From Kineosphaera limosa NBRC 100340 (lineage in GTDB: Bacteria > Actinomycetota > Actinomycetes > Actinomycetales > Dermatophilaceae), in contig NZ_BAHD01000004.1 of the NCBI RefSeq assembly GCF_000298215.1, positions 62,001 through 126,000 of the forward strand: a stretch of DNA of 64,000 nt, given 5' to 3'. The notes under the pieces were generated by a model. It made no database searches. It was not told the origin of the DNA and worked only from the letters and a program-made list of their open reading frames with translations. Positions 26,585 to 35,791 of this stretch are shown here, in pieces. The stretch's first letter is position 1, and the number at the start of each line of letters is the position of its first letter. Made by a program: the position numbers and the translations under genes.

Positions 26585-27844
26585 GTGGCCGCACCTTCAC
26601 CTCCCACGGGCCCGCTGTACGCCTTGCGCTACGGCGGGCTCGTGGTCGTCATCGGGGTCCTCACGGGCCTGGGAGCCGCCGGCCTGGCGTGGGTGCTGCA
26701 CCTGATGGAGCTGGTCGTCTACGGCAAGGGCGAGGAGCACGGGCAGCTGCTCACCGACGGGGTCGACCCGTTGCGGATGAGCATCGCGGTGGCCCTCGTG
26801 TCGTTGCTGCTGGCGCCGGCCTGGTGGTTGCTGCGCGCCAAAGCGCCGCCGCTGGTCGGGGTCAAGGGCATGGTCGGCGGCAAACGGCCGCCGTTCTGGA
26901 CGACGATCGGCAACGCCGTCTTCCAGATGGTCGGGGTCGGCGCCGGGATGCCGGTCGGTCGGGAGGTCGCGCCGCGCGAGATCGGGGCCCTGGCCGGCAG
27001 CCGGGTCGCCGAACGCACCGGGCTCGACGCGGATACCCGCCGCCTGCTCATCGCTGCGGCCGCCGGCGCGGGACTGGGCGCGGTCTATCAGGTGCCGTTG
27101 GGCGGGGCCGTGTTCGCGATGGAGCTGCTGCTCGGGCGGATCTCGGTGACGATCGCTCTCACGTGCCTGGGCATGTCGGTCATCGCCGTGCTCGTCGCCC
27201 GCGTCGTCATCAGCCCCGTGCACCAGTTCGCGGCGCCGGCGCTCGACGGCTCCGACTGGCGGATCATCGTGTGGGCCATCACGATCGGCCTCCTGCTGGG
27301 GGTCTTCGGCGGCTGGTTCGGAGATCTGGCCGACCACGTCAAGAAGCACTCGCAGCGGGGTCGACTGACCCTCCTGACGCTGCCGGCCGCGGGGCTGGGG
27401 GTCGCGGTCATGGCCTTCTGGCTGCCGCTCGTGCTGGGCAACGGCCGCGCGGCGATGCAGAGCGCGCTGCTGGGGATGGGCCTGGGCTTGGCGGCGTTGA
27501 CGCTCGTCGGTAAGTGCCTGGCGACCTTCCTGACGCTGCGCGCCGGCGCCGTCGGCGGCACGCTGGCACCCGCCTTCGCCGTCGGCGCCCTCGCCGGGGT
27601 CATCATCGGGCGGCTCGCCGAGCTCGCCGTGCCCGGCCTCGACGTCCCGGTCACCGGATTGGCGGTGATGGGCGCCGCGGCGGTGCTGGCGACGTCGCTG
27701 CGCGCCCCCATCACCGGGCTGTTGATGATCGCCGGCATCACTTCGCAGCCGCACGAGGCCTACGCGGTGCTCGCGATCACGGTGGGTGCGGCCTACGCCA
27801 CGTGTCAGATCCGGCCCAAGCTGCCGCACATCGCCAAGGGGTAG
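26585..27844 (+). CDS. CLC-family chloride channel/antiporter
   Basis: Integral membrane anion transporter, 419 residues, about ten hydrophobic segments. The gating-glutamate region is visible as MPVGREVAPREIGALAG (CLC consensus GREGPxxxxG), and the third selectivity region as GAVGGTLAPAFAVGA. There are no C-terminal CBS domains, as in most short bacterial CLCs. The GTG at 26585 follows a -10 element by 6 nt, supporting a leaderless start. The ion coupling (channel, Cl-/H+ exchange or fluoride export) cannot be told from what I can see. Convergent with the methyltransferase gene. Confidence 0.88.
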   Translation: MAAPSPPTGPLYALRYGGLVVVIGVLTGLGAAGLAWVLHLMELVVYGKGEEHGQLLTDGVDPLRMSIAVALVSLLLAPAWWLLRAKAPPLVGVKGMVGGKRPPFWTTIGNAVFQMVGVGAGMPVGREVAPREIGALAGSRVAERTGLDADTRRLLIAAAAGAGLGAVYQVPLGGAVFAMELLLGRISVTIALTCLGMSVIAVLVARVVISPVHQFAAPALDGSDWRIIVWAITIGLLLGVFGGWFGDLADHVKKHSQRGRLTLLTLPAAGLGVAVMAFWLPLVLGNGRAAMQSALLGMGLGLAALTLVGKCLATFLTLRAGAVGGTLAPAFAVGALAGVIIGRLAELAVPGLDVPVTGLAVMGAAAVLATSLRAPITGLLMIAGITSQPHEAYAVLAITVGAAYATCQIRPKLPHIAKG

Positions 27845-27876
27845 CGGCCACGCTCGGGCCGGGCTCGGCCTCGGAT

Positions 27877-27910
27877 GGTGTCAGGCGGCGTCTGGTGTCA
27901 GGCGGCGTCG
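27877..27910. repeat. 17-nt tandem duplication at a stop codon
   Basis: Two adjacent copies of GGTGTCAGGCGGCGTC plus one base (27877-27893, 27894-27910). The second copy contains the stop codon and last codons of the methyltransferase gene, so the first is a duplicate stop region. Confidence 0.85.
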
Positions 27911-28533
27911 TTGGGCCGCGGATCGGGCCGCTCGACCCGCAGCACCCGAAAGCCCTTGGCGGAGGCGTGTCGGCTGACGACGAAGTCGGTGCCGAGGGTG
28001 CCGGTCAGCCACGTCTGCAGCGAGTCCGCGCCCAGGTTGCGCTGCACGACCAGGTAGGCGTTGCCGCCGGGTGTCAGCCGCGGCAGCCAGGTCAGCAGCA
28101 GCTCGTGCAGGGCCGCCTTGCCGATGCGGATCGGCGGATTCGACCAGATGACGTCGAACGCCAGGTCCGCAGGCACCTCCGGTGGGGTCAGCGCGCGCAC
28201 ACCGGGCAATCCGAGTCGGGCGGCGTTGTCGGCGGTCAGCCGCAGGGCCCGGCGGTTGATGTCGACCGCCCAGACGGTCGCGGCGGGGGAGAGCATCGCC
28301 AGGCTCAGTGCGATCGGCCCCCAGCCGCTGCCCAGATCGAGCAAGTTGCCGCCCGGCGGCGGGTCGGGCACTTCGCGCAGCAGTACCGAGGTGCCCAGGT
28401 CGAGGCGGTCGGGGCAGAAGATGCCGCCGGAGGTGACGACCTCGACCTCCCGACCGACGAGGCGCACGCGCAACTCCCGACGCTGCTCCGGTTGCTGCGG
28501 CTCGGCGGAGAAATAGTGCTCTGGCGTGGACAT
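27898..28533 (-). CDS. RsmC-like class I SAM-dependent methyltransferase
   Basis: A 211-residue protein matching the RsmC/RlmG group of 16S/23S rRNA guanine-N2 methyltransferases. SAM-binding motif I is LLDLGSGWGP and the catalytic motif is SNPPIRIG; the N-terminal half-domain of enterobacterial RsmC is missing, as in most actinobacterial 'class I SAM methyltransferase' homologues. The ATG at 28533 gives MSTPEHYFSAEP, a typical opening for the group (HYFS). The rRNA target is inferred from family only. Its upstream gap is shared with hppA (divergent). Confidence 0.82.
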   Translation of the reverse strand: MSTPEHYFSAEPQQPEQRRELRVRLVGREVEVVTSGGIFCPDRLDLGTSVLLREVPDPPPGGNLLDLGSGWGPIALSLAMLSPAATVWAVDINRRALRLTADNAARLGLPGVRALTPPEVPADLAFDVIWSNPPIRIGKAALHELLLTWLPRLTPGGNAYLVVQRNLGADSLQTWLTGTLGTDFVVSRHASAKGFRVLRVERPDPRPNDAA

Positions 28534-28650
28534 TGCGCTCCACGGTACCCAGTGCCGGGAAAGACCCGCTCGCGACATCTGCCGCAAGCTGAGTACGCAG
28601 GGCCAAGCAGTGTGTGAGAATTCCCGCAAACACGGCCACAGGAGGACGTT

Positions 28651-30984
28651 TTGGGTGGATCAGCTCTGATCGCTGCGGACATGAACACCGACATCGCCTT
28701 AAGTTCCGAGAGCATAGGCATCGTCGTGGTGGTCGCTCTGGTGGCCGTCGCCTCCCTGGTCATCGGCGGGATCATGCGATCCCAGGTGCTCAAGGCCGAA
28801 TCGGGCACACAGAACATGCGCGACATCGCCGATGCGGTCGAGGAGGGCGCGCAGGCCTACCTCAGCCGGCAGATGCGCACGCTGGCCTGGTTCGTGGTCA
28901 TCGTCTTCCTCCTGTTGTTCCTGCTGCCCGCCGCCGACGGCTCGCTGCGACTCGGGCGCAGCCTCTTCTTCCTGCTCGGCGCGGCGTTCTCGGCGACGAT
29001 CGGCTACATGGGCATGAAGCTCGCGGTCAAGGCCAACGTCCGCGTGGCCGCCTCAGCCCGTGCGGGCGATCGCACTCCCGGCTTCACGCTCGCGGTGCGC
29101 ACCGGTGGTGCGGTCGGCATGATCACCGTCGGCCTGGGTCTGCTCGGTGCCGCGGTCGTCGTGCTGCTCTACCGCGGCAACGCACCGACGGTCCTCGAGG
29201 GCTTCGGATTCGGCGCGGCGCTGCTGGCGATGTTCATGCGCGTCGGCGGCGGCATCTTCACCAAGGCCGCCGACGTCGGCGCCGACCTCGTCGGCAAGGT
29301 CGAGCAGCACATCCCCGAGGACGACCCGCGCAACGCCGCGACGATCGCCGACAACGTGGGCGACAACGTCGGCGACTGCGCCGGCATGGCCGCCGACCTC
29401 TTCGAGTCCTACGCGGTGACGCTCGTGGCGGCGCTCATCCTGGGCAAGGCGGCCTTCGGTGAGGCGGGGCTGATCTTCCCGCTCATCGTTCCGGCGCTCG
29501 GCGCGATCACCGCGGTGCTCGGCATCATGGTCACCCGCATCCGCCCCGGTGAGAACGGGCTGACGGCGATCAACCGCGGCTTCGTCATCGCCGCGGCCGT
29601 CTCGGCGGTGCTGTGCTCACTCGCCGCCTACCTCTACCTGCCGGCCTCCTTCGCGACGCTGCCCGACGCCGCGGAGTCGGTGCGCGGCCTGGACAGCGAC
29701 CCGCGCCTGCTCGCGGTCTTCGCGGTGCTGCTGGGCATCGTCCTGGCCGGTGTCATTCTGTGGCTGACCGGCCACTTCACGAGCACCGAGAGCGCCCCGA
29801 CCCGCAATGTGGCCCGCACGTCGCTGACGGGCGCGGCCACCGTGGTCCTGTCGGGCATCGGGGTCGGGCTGGAGTCGGCCGTGTTCACCGCCGTCGTCAT
29901 CGGCGCCGCGGTGTACATCGCGTTCCTGCTCGGCGGCGGTTCGGTGGTGCTCTCGCTGTTCCTCATCGCGCTCGCCGGCTGCGGTCTGCTGACGACGGTC
30001 GGGGTCATCGTCGCGATGGACACCTTCGGCCCGGTCAGCGACAACGCCCAGGGCATCGCCGAGATGTCGGGCGACGTCGACGAGCGGGGCGCACACGTGC
30101 TCACCGAGCTCGACGCCGTGGGTAACACGACGAAGGCCATCACCAAGGGCATCGCTATCGCGACCGCGGTGCTGGCGGCGACGGCGCTCTTCGGCTCCTA
30201 CAACGACGCGGTCACCAGCGCGCTCACTGCGGCGGGCCGGGACGCCTCGGAGGCCATCGCCGGGTATGCGGTCGTCTCGCCAGACGTGCTCTTCGGCGTG
30301 ATCCTCGGCGCGTCGGTGGTCTTCCTCTTCTCCGGTCTGGCGATCGATGCCGTGACGCGAGCCGCGGGCGCCATCGTCATGGAGGTGCGCCGCCAGTTCC
30401 GCGAGATCCCCGGGATCATGGAGGGCATCAACAAGCCGGAGTACGGCCGGGTCGTCGACATCTGCACGCGCGACTCGCTGCGGGAGCTGGCGACGCCGGG
30501 TCTGCTGGCGGCGATGGCGCCGATCGCGGTGGGCTTCGGCCTCGGCTTCGGCGCCTTGGCGGGCTTCCTCGCCGGCGCGATCGGAGCCGGTGTGCTCATG
30601 GCGGTCTTCCTGGCCAACGCCGGTGGGTCGTGGGACAACGCCAAGAAGCTCGTCGAGGACGGCGGCTTCGGCGGCGGCAAGGGCAGCGACGCCCACGCCG
30701 CGACGGTCATCGGCGACACGGTCGGCGATCCGTTCAAGGACACTGCCGGCCCGGCGATCAACCCGCTGCTCAAGGTGATGAACCTCGTCGCGGTGCTCAT
30801 CGCCCCGGCTGTCGTCTATCTGTCGGTCGGCGAGGGGGCCTCCACGCCGCTGCGGTTGGGCATCGCGGCGATCGCGCTCGCACTCATCGTCGGCTCGGTC
30901 ACGCTGTCGCGACGGCGGGCCTCGCACCTGCACGCGGCCGACCCCGCCCACGACGACGCACCGACCGAGACCCCGCACATGTAG
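28651..30984 (+). CDS. hppA: K+-independent proton-pumping membrane pyrophosphatase
   Basis: Couples pyrophosphate hydrolysis to proton export across the membrane. 777 residues, about 16 hydrophobic segments. The catalytic acidic motif DVGADLVGKVE is complete, with DDPRNAATIADNVGDNVGD after it and GSDAHAATVIGDTVGDPFKD in the C-terminal half. GNTTKAITKG carries Lys where K+-dependent enzymes have Ala, predicting the K+-independent type. A TTG at 28651 is preferred because AGGAGG (28640-28645) lies just before it; an ATG at 28681 would be 35 nt away from that site. A strong hairpin terminator follows at 31000. Confidence 0.95.
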   Translation: MGGSALIAADMNTDIALSSESIGIVVVVALVAVASLVIGGIMRSQVLKAESGTQNMRDIADAVEEGAQAYLSRQMRTLAWFVVIVFLLLFLLPAADGSLRLGRSLFFLLGAAFSATIGYMGMKLAVKANVRVAASARAGDRTPGFTLAVRTGGAVGMITVGLGLLGAAVVVLLYRGNAPTVLEGFGFGAALLAMFMRVGGGIFTKAADVGADLVGKVEQHIPEDDPRNAATIADNVGDNVGDCAGMAADLFESYAVTLVAALILGKAAFGEAGLIFPLIVPALGAITAVLGIMVTRIRPGENGLTAINRGFVIAAAVSAVLCSLAAYLYLPASFATLPDAAESVRGLDSDPRLLAVFAVLLGIVLAGVILWLTGHFTSTESAPTRNVARTSLTGAATVVLSGIGVGLESAVFTAVVIGAAVYIAFLLGGGSVVLSLFLIALAGCGLLTTVGVIVAMDTFGPVSDNAQGIAEMSGDVDERGAHVLTELDAVGNTTKAITKGIAIATAVLAATALFGSYNDAVTSALTAAGRDASEAIAGYAVVSPDVLFGVILGASVVFLFSGLAIDAVTRAAGAIVMEVRRQFREIPGIMEGINKPEYGRVVDICTRDSLRELATPGLLAAMAPIAVGFGLGFGALAGFLAGAIGAGVLMAVFLANAGGSWDNAKKLVEDGGFGGGKGSDAHAATVIGDTVGDPFKDTAGPAINPLLKVMNLVAVLIAPAVVYLSVGEGASTPLRLGIAAIALALIVGSVTLSRRRASHLHAADPAHDDAPTETPHM

Positions 30985-30999
30985 GCAAGCTCACAGTCC

Positions 31000-31031
31000 A
31001 CGGCCGGCTCCCTGAGAGGGGGGCCGGCCGT
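31000..31031. terminator. Terminator hairpin after hppA
   Basis: ACGGCCGGCTCCC (31000-31012) pairs with the run ending GGCCGGCCGT (to 31031); a 13-bp GC-rich stem with a short loop. No T-tract. Confidence 0.7.
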
Positions 31032-31135
31032 CGGCGTTCGGGGGGTGAAACCGGCCGATTCGGCGGCCAGGTGCCGCGCGTAAGAGGTGAACGGCGCCGG
31101 GAGCCGTTGGGCGACCATACGAGCCGATCGGCGCA

Positions 31136-31154
31136 TTGGGTGCTGAGCACCCAA
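31136..31154. promoter_or_regulatory. 19-bp perfect palindrome, possible operator
   Basis: TTGGGTGCT-G-AGCACCCAA: 9-bp arms around one base, 117 bp upstream of the transporter start. It is not followed by a T-tract and fits a dimeric repressor site better than a terminator. Confidence 0.4.
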
Positions 31155-31180
31155 CTTCATTTCGCTTCACAGAATCCTGT

Positions 31181-31199
31181 GACGAATCGCGGATTCGTC
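31181..31199. promoter_or_regulatory. Second inverted repeat upstream of the transporter
   Basis: GACGAATC-GCG-GATTCGTC: 8-bp perfect arms around three bases, 27 bp after the first palindrome. Operator or small hairpin. Confidence 0.35.
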
Positions 31200-31270
31200 G
31201 TGCACGATCGGGTCACGGTGGCTCGGTATCGGATCGTGTCGCCCGCACGCGTTCGACAAAGGAGCCGACC

Positions 31271-32657
31271 GTGACAAACACCAGCGAGCAGTTAGCCTGG
31301 GAAAAACAGGCCGAACCGCCCAAGGCCAGCAAGACCTCGCTGAAGCGGGTCGCGGCCGCGAGTTCGATCGGTACGACGATCGAGTTCTACGACTTCTTCA
31401 TCTTCGGGACCGCGGCAGCGTTGGTCTTCCCGACGATCTTCTTCCCGGCAGCAAACCCCAATACCGCGGTGCTGGCGTCCTTCGCGACGTTCGCCGTCGC
31501 CTTCTTCGCCCGGCCCGTCGGCGCGATCATCTTCGGCCACTTCGGCGACCGGATCGGCCGCAAGCGCACGCTGGTCTGGACGCTGCTCATCATGGGTGCT
31601 GCGACGGTCGGTATCGGTCTTCTGCCGGGCTACTCGACCGGTGCCTTCGGCATGTTCGAAGACGGCATCGGCATCTGGGCGCCTGCCCTGCTGGTCGCGG
31701 CCCGCTTCTTCCAGGGCTTCGCCGTCGGTGGCGAGTGGGCCGGCGCGACGCTGCTCACCGCGGAGTACGCCCCGAAGGGCAAACGCGGGATGATGGCGAT
31801 GTGGCCGCAGCTCGGCCCGGCCTTCGCGTTCTTCCTGTCTTCCATGACGTTCCTGGCCTTCACCCAAGGCGACAACACCAGCCGACAGCTTCTTCATGAC
31901 CATCGGCTGGCGCATCCCCTTCATCCTGTCGTTGCTGCTGGTCCTCGTCGGGCTGTGGATCCGCCTCGCGGTCGACGAGACGCCCGTCTTCAAGCAGGCC
32001 GAGCGCAACCTGGGACAGGACCCGAACCGCAAGCTGCCGTTCCTGGACGCCATCAAGGATCAGTGGAAAGAGATTCTCATCGCCGGTGGCGCCCTGGCCT
32101 CGCTGTTCTCGCTGTTCTACATGGGCACCTCGTTTCTGACGAGCTTCGCGACTCGGCAATTGGGTTACTCGATGCCGTTCGTGTTGTCGATGGGCATGGT
32201 CGCCGCGGTGCTCTTCGGCCTCTCGATCGCCGGGTCGGCGATGTGGTCGGACAAGATCGGGCGCCGTCGGGTCATCATGACCTCCTGCGCGCTGGCCATC
32301 GTCTGGACGCTGCTGCTCTTCCCGATGCTGGAGTCCGGTATCACCGCGCTGTACGTGCTCGGCCTCATCGGCACGCTGGTGATCTTCGGGATCGCCTACG
32401 GTCCGGCCGGGGCCGCCTTGCCGGAGATGTTCAAGGCTCGCTACCGCTACACCGGCGCCGGGCTGGGCTACAATCTCGCCGGCGTGCTCGGTGGTGCGAT
32501 TCCGCCGCTGATCGCCGCGCAGCTGGTCGCTGCGGGCAACACGATGGCTGTGGGCATCATGCTCGCGGTGCTCTCGACCATCTCGGTGATCTGCGCCTAC
32601 CTCATGGTCGAGTCCAAGGACCACGACATGGAGACGGGCTCTACCACGAGTGACTGA
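31271..32657 (+). pseudogene. MHS-type major facilitator transporter, frameshifted
   Basis: Begins at GTG 31271 after AAAGGAG (31258-31264) and encodes a metabolite:H+ symporter of the ProP/ShiA/KgtP group: SIGTTIEFYDFFIFG, FGHFGDRIGRKRTLV (signature loop 2-3) and the FFQGFAVGGEWAGA helix. After TQGDNTS (about 31882) the frame is lost; the rest of the transporter, from SFFMTIGWRIPFILS on, continues in the +1 frame to 32657. Removing one C from the CC at 31882-31883 would restore a full protein of about 460 residues. An ATG at 31896 could start the second half separately. Either a real inactivating insertion or a sequencing error. The following oxidoreductase suggests an amino- or organic-acid substrate. 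Confidence 0.8.
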
Positions 32658-32698
32658 GCCGCACTCGCTCTCCTGAGCAGCGGCTGTCTACTAGGTTG

Positions 32699-32734
32699 GG
32701 TGCCGGGGTCGTCGGACACGACGGCCCCGGCACC
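32699..32734. terminator. Terminator hairpin after the transporter
   Basis: 15-bp stem (32699-32713 with 32720-32734, one G-U pair), loop GGACAC. It separates the transporter from the oxidoreductase gene. Confidence 0.65.
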
Positions 32735-32815
32735 TCGCGTCCGGCGCGGCCTGGCCTTTCGGCTCGGTTCGCGGTTTCGGTGACGCCGCCCGCGATTGTG
32801 TGAGAGAGGTAGAAC

Positions 32816-34075
32816 ATGTCGAGCACGCCGGAGAACATCGTCGTTGTCGGGGCAGGCATGGTGGGTCTGTCGACCGCCTGGTTCCTGCAGGAACGCGGCC
32901 TCAACGTGACTGTCGTCGACCGCACGGGGGTCGCGGCCGGATCGTCGTGGGGCAACGCGGGCTGGTTGTCTCCGGCGTTGACCCTGCCGCTGGCCGAGCC
33001 CGCCATCCTCAAGGTGGGGGTGCGCGAGATGGTGCGGCCCTCCTCGCCGGTCTACGTCCCGCCGCGCATCGACCCGACGCTCTGGCGCTTCCTCATCGGC
33101 TTCACTCGACACTGCACGCCGCGCCGCTGGCTGCGGGCCATGCGGGTCTTCAACCGCGCCAATTCGCTCGGCCTGGGCGCCTTCGACCAGCTGACGGACG
33201 CCACGGGCGACGCGGCGGTGTTGGAGCCGACCAAGCCGGCCGAGCCGTTCCTCGCGGCGTTCAAGACCGCCGCCGACCGACAGGTGCTCATCGACGAGTT
33301 CGGCCACGCCGACGGGCTCGTGGAGTACGACCTTCTCGAGGGCTCGCAGGTCTCGGATGTCGAGCCGGCGATCGACCCGTCGATCCGGTACGGCCTGCGC
33401 TTGCACGGCCAGCGCTTCATCAACCCCGGTCGTTTCGTCGAGGCCCTGGCCGACGCGGTGCGGCGGCGCGGTGGTGAGATCCGCGAGGGCGTGACCGTGC
33501 GCGACGTGACCCAGAACGGATCGACCGTGCGCGTCGATCTCGAGGGCGGCGAGTCGCTGACCGCCGACGCTGTCGTGCTGGCCACCGGCACCTGGCTCGG
33601 CGCGCTGGCGAAACGTCACGGCGTGCATCGGATCGTGCAGGCGGGCCGCGGCTACTCCTTCACGGTGCACCCGGAGCACGTGCCGAAGGGGCCGGTGTAC
33701 TTCGCGAGCCAGCGCGTGGCGTGCACGCCGCTCGGCGGGCCGGAGGACGGACTGCGGGTGGCCGGGATGATGGAGTTCCGCTCACCGGAGGATCCGCTGG
33801 ACCCGCGCCGCGTGCAGGCCATCATCGACGCCGCCCGCCCGATGCTGCGCGGCATCGACTGGGACGCTCGGCACGACGAGTGGGTCGGTTCGCGCCCCTG
33901 CACGACCGACGCGCTGCCACTCGTCGGCCGCACCCGCTCCGATCGGGTGTACGTGGCGGGCGGGCACGGCATGTGGGGCATCGCCCTGGGCCCGTTGACC
34001 GGCCGCCTCATCGCCGAGCAGATCGGCGGGGACCCCACCGACCCGCTGCTGTGGGCGTTCGACCCGCTGCGCTGA
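32816..34075 (+). CDS. DadA-like FAD-dependent D-amino acid dehydrogenase
   Basis: A 419-residue flavoprotein of the DAO/glycine-oxidase superfamily. The FAD-binding Rossmann motif is IVVVGAGMVGLSTAWFL (GxGxxG, near residue 8), followed by GSSWGNAGWLSP, which is typical of DadA-type D-amino acid dehydrogenases. The second FAD contact is at DAVVLATGTW, and the C-terminal GGHGMWGIALGP closes the site. Probably oxidises D-amino acids (D-alanine in the best-known case) at the membrane with quinone as acceptor; substrate not proven. GAGAGAGG precedes the ATG. Own unit, bounded by hairpins on both sides. Confidence 0.85.
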   Translation: MSSTPENIVVVGAGMVGLSTAWFLQERGLNVTVVDRTGVAAGSSWGNAGWLSPALTLPLAEPAILKVGVREMVRPSSPVYVPPRIDPTLWRFLIGFTRHCTPRRWLRAMRVFNRANSLGLGAFDQLTDATGDAAVLEPTKPAEPFLAAFKTAADRQVLIDEFGHADGLVEYDLLEGSQVSDVEPAIDPSIRYGLRLHGQRFINPGRFVEALADAVRRRGGEIREGVTVRDVTQNGSTVRVDLEGGESLTADAVVLATGTWLGALAKRHGVHRIVQAGRGYSFTVHPEHVPKGPVYFASQRVACTPLGGPEDGLRVAGMMEFRSPEDPLDPRRVQAIIDAARPMLRGIDWDARHDEWVGSRPCTTDALPLVGRTRSDRVYVAGGHGMWGIALGPLTGRLIAEQIGGDPTDPLLWAFDPLR

Positions 34076-34085
34076 CCTAGCCCGT

Positions 34086-34122
34086 CCGTCGCCAGGGTCG
34101 ATGTCTCCGGCTCTGGCGACGG
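34086..34122. terminator. Terminator hairpin after the DadA-like gene
   Basis: CCGTCGCCAG (34086-34095) pairs perfectly with CTGGCGACGG (34113-34122); the flanking bases extend the stem. Confidence 0.65.
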
Positions 34123-34183
34123 GCCGCGCGGCCGGGAAATCGGTTCGACCCGCTGGGCAACAAGGTGAGACCCTGGGGGTGAT

Positions 34184-35671
34184 ATGACGAACTCCCACAA
34201 TCCCCGCCAATCCAGTGACATCCTCGACTTCCGCGCCTCGGCGCTCGCGGACGACGACAACTGGCACGAGCGCGATCCCGACTTCGTCGCCTTCGACGGC
34301 GACCAGCTCGAGCGCGAGGAGCGCGCCGCGATGCGCCGCGTCGCCGGGCTCTCGACCGAACTCGAAGACGTCACCGAGGTCGAGTACCGGCAGTTGCGCC
34401 TGGAGCGCGTGGTGCTGGCCGGCGTCTGGTGCGAGGGCTCGGTGGAGGACGCCGAGAACTCGCTGCGCGAGCTTGCCGCGCTGGCCGAGACCGCCGGCTC
34501 CACTGTGCTCGCCGGCGTGTTGCAGCGCCGCCTGCGTCCCGACCCCGCCACGTACTTGGGCTCCGGTAAGGCGGAGGAGCTGCGCGACATCGTCGCCGAC
34601 GAGGGAGCGGACACAGTTGTGTGCGATTCCGAGCTCGCGCCGAGCCAGCGTCGCGCCCTGGAGGACGTGGTCAAGGTCAAGGTCATCGACCGCACCGCGT
34701 TGATTCTCGACATCTTCGCCCAGCACGCCAAGTCGCGGGAGGGCAAGGCCCAGGTCGAGCTGGCGCAGCTGCAGTACCTGCTGCCGCGGTTGCGTGGTTG
34801 GGGTGAGTCGATGTCCCGGCAGGCCGGTGGTCGGGTCGCCGGTGGTGAGGGCATCGGTTCCCGCGGCCCCGGTGAGACCAAGATCGAGCTCGACCGGCGC
34901 CGCATCAACACCAAGATCGCCAAGCTGCGTCGCGAGATCCGCGGCATGAAGAAGACTCGTGACACCAAGCGCTCGGCCCGGCACGCGAACAAGGTGCCGG
35001 CGGTCGCTATCGCGGGATACACGAACGCCGGCAAGTCGAGCCTGCTCAACCGGCTCACCGGGGCGGGCGTGCTGGTGGAGAACGCGCTGTTCGCGACGCT
35101 GGATCCCACCGTGCGGCGGGCGCAGACGCAGGACGGGCGCGACTACACGCTGGCCGACACCGTCGGGTTCGTGCGCAGCCTGCCGACGCAGCTCGTCGAG
35201 GCGTTCCGCTCGACGCTGGAGGAGGTCGCCGACTCCGACCTGTTGCTGCACGTGGTCGACGGCTCGCACCCCGACCCGGAGGGTCAGATCAGCGCGGTGC
35301 GCGCGGTGCTCGCGGATGTCGAGGCGACCGACGTTCCGGAGATCATCGTCGTCAACAAGGCCGACGCCGCCGACCCCGAGGTGCTGGACCGGCTGCGCCG
35401 GCACGAGAAGGGCGCGGTTATCGTCTCCGCCCGCACCGGGGCCGGCCTGGACGAGCTGCGCGACATCATCGACGCGGCCCTACCCAAGCCGCACATCCCG
35501 ATGACCCTGCTCGTGCCCTACGACCGCGGCGACATCGTCAACCGCCTCCACACCGACGCCGAGGTGCTCGCCGAGGAGCACACGCCCGACGGGACCCGCC
35601 TCGAGGTCAAAGTCAGCGAAGACCAGGTCGAGCCCCTGCGCGAGTTCGAACTGGCCGACGTCACGGGCTGA
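34184..35671 (+). CDS. hflX: Ribosome-associated GTPase HflX
   Basis: GTPase that splits stalled ribosomes under stress. 495 residues. N-terminal HflX domain with LGSGKAEELRD and VVCDSELAPSQ, a linker with RGPGETKIELDRRRI, then the G domain: G1 GYTNAGKS (about 278-285), G3 DTVGF and G4 NKAD. The first ~60 residues are acidic and variable. GGGGGTGAT precedes the ATG. In many actinobacteria hflX lies near dapF and lexA; here the accessory zone interrupts that neighbourhood. Confidence 0.95.
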   Translation: MTNSHNPRQSSDILDFRASALADDDNWHERDPDFVAFDGDQLEREERAAMRRVAGLSTELEDVTEVEYRQLRLERVVLAGVWCEGSVEDAENSLRELAALAETAGSTVLAGVLQRRLRPDPATYLGSGKAEELRDIVADEGADTVVCDSELAPSQRRALEDVVKVKVIDRTALILDIFAQHAKSREGKAQVELAQLQYLLPRLRGWGESMSRQAGGRVAGGEGIGSRGPGETKIELDRRRINTKIAKLRREIRGMKKTRDTKRSARHANKVPAVAIAGYTNAGKSSLLNRLTGAGVLVENALFATLDPTVRRAQTQDGRDYTLADTVGFVRSLPTQLVEAFRSTLEEVADSDLLLHVVDGSHPDPEGQISAVRAVLADVEATDVPEIIVVNKADAADPEVLDRLRRHEKGAVIVSARTGAGLDELRDIIDAALPKPHIPMTLLVPYDRGDIVNRLHTDAEVLAEEHTPDGTRLEVKVSEDQVEPLREFELADVTG

Positions 35672-35673
35672 AG

Positions 35674-35712
35674 CCCACCTCGTGTCTCACGTCCCGCCGC
35701 GAAGGAGGTGGG
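35674..35712. terminator. Possible terminator after hflX
   Basis: CCCACCTC (35674-35681) pairs with GAGGTGGG (35705-35712); 8-bp stem with a 23-nt loop, starting 3 nt after the hflX stop. Confidence 0.4.
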
Positions 35713-35791
35713 TGCACCGTGCGCGAAGCGTCTCCCGGGCTGGCGCTTCGATGTGCTCCTGCCCCATCTGCGGCTCTCGTTTATCAGGCGA

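Noticed and set aside
31861-31900. Programmed ribosomal frameshift in the transporter
   Set aside because: No slippery heptamer or following stem is evident, and this transporter family does not use frameshifting; a one-base indel explains it.
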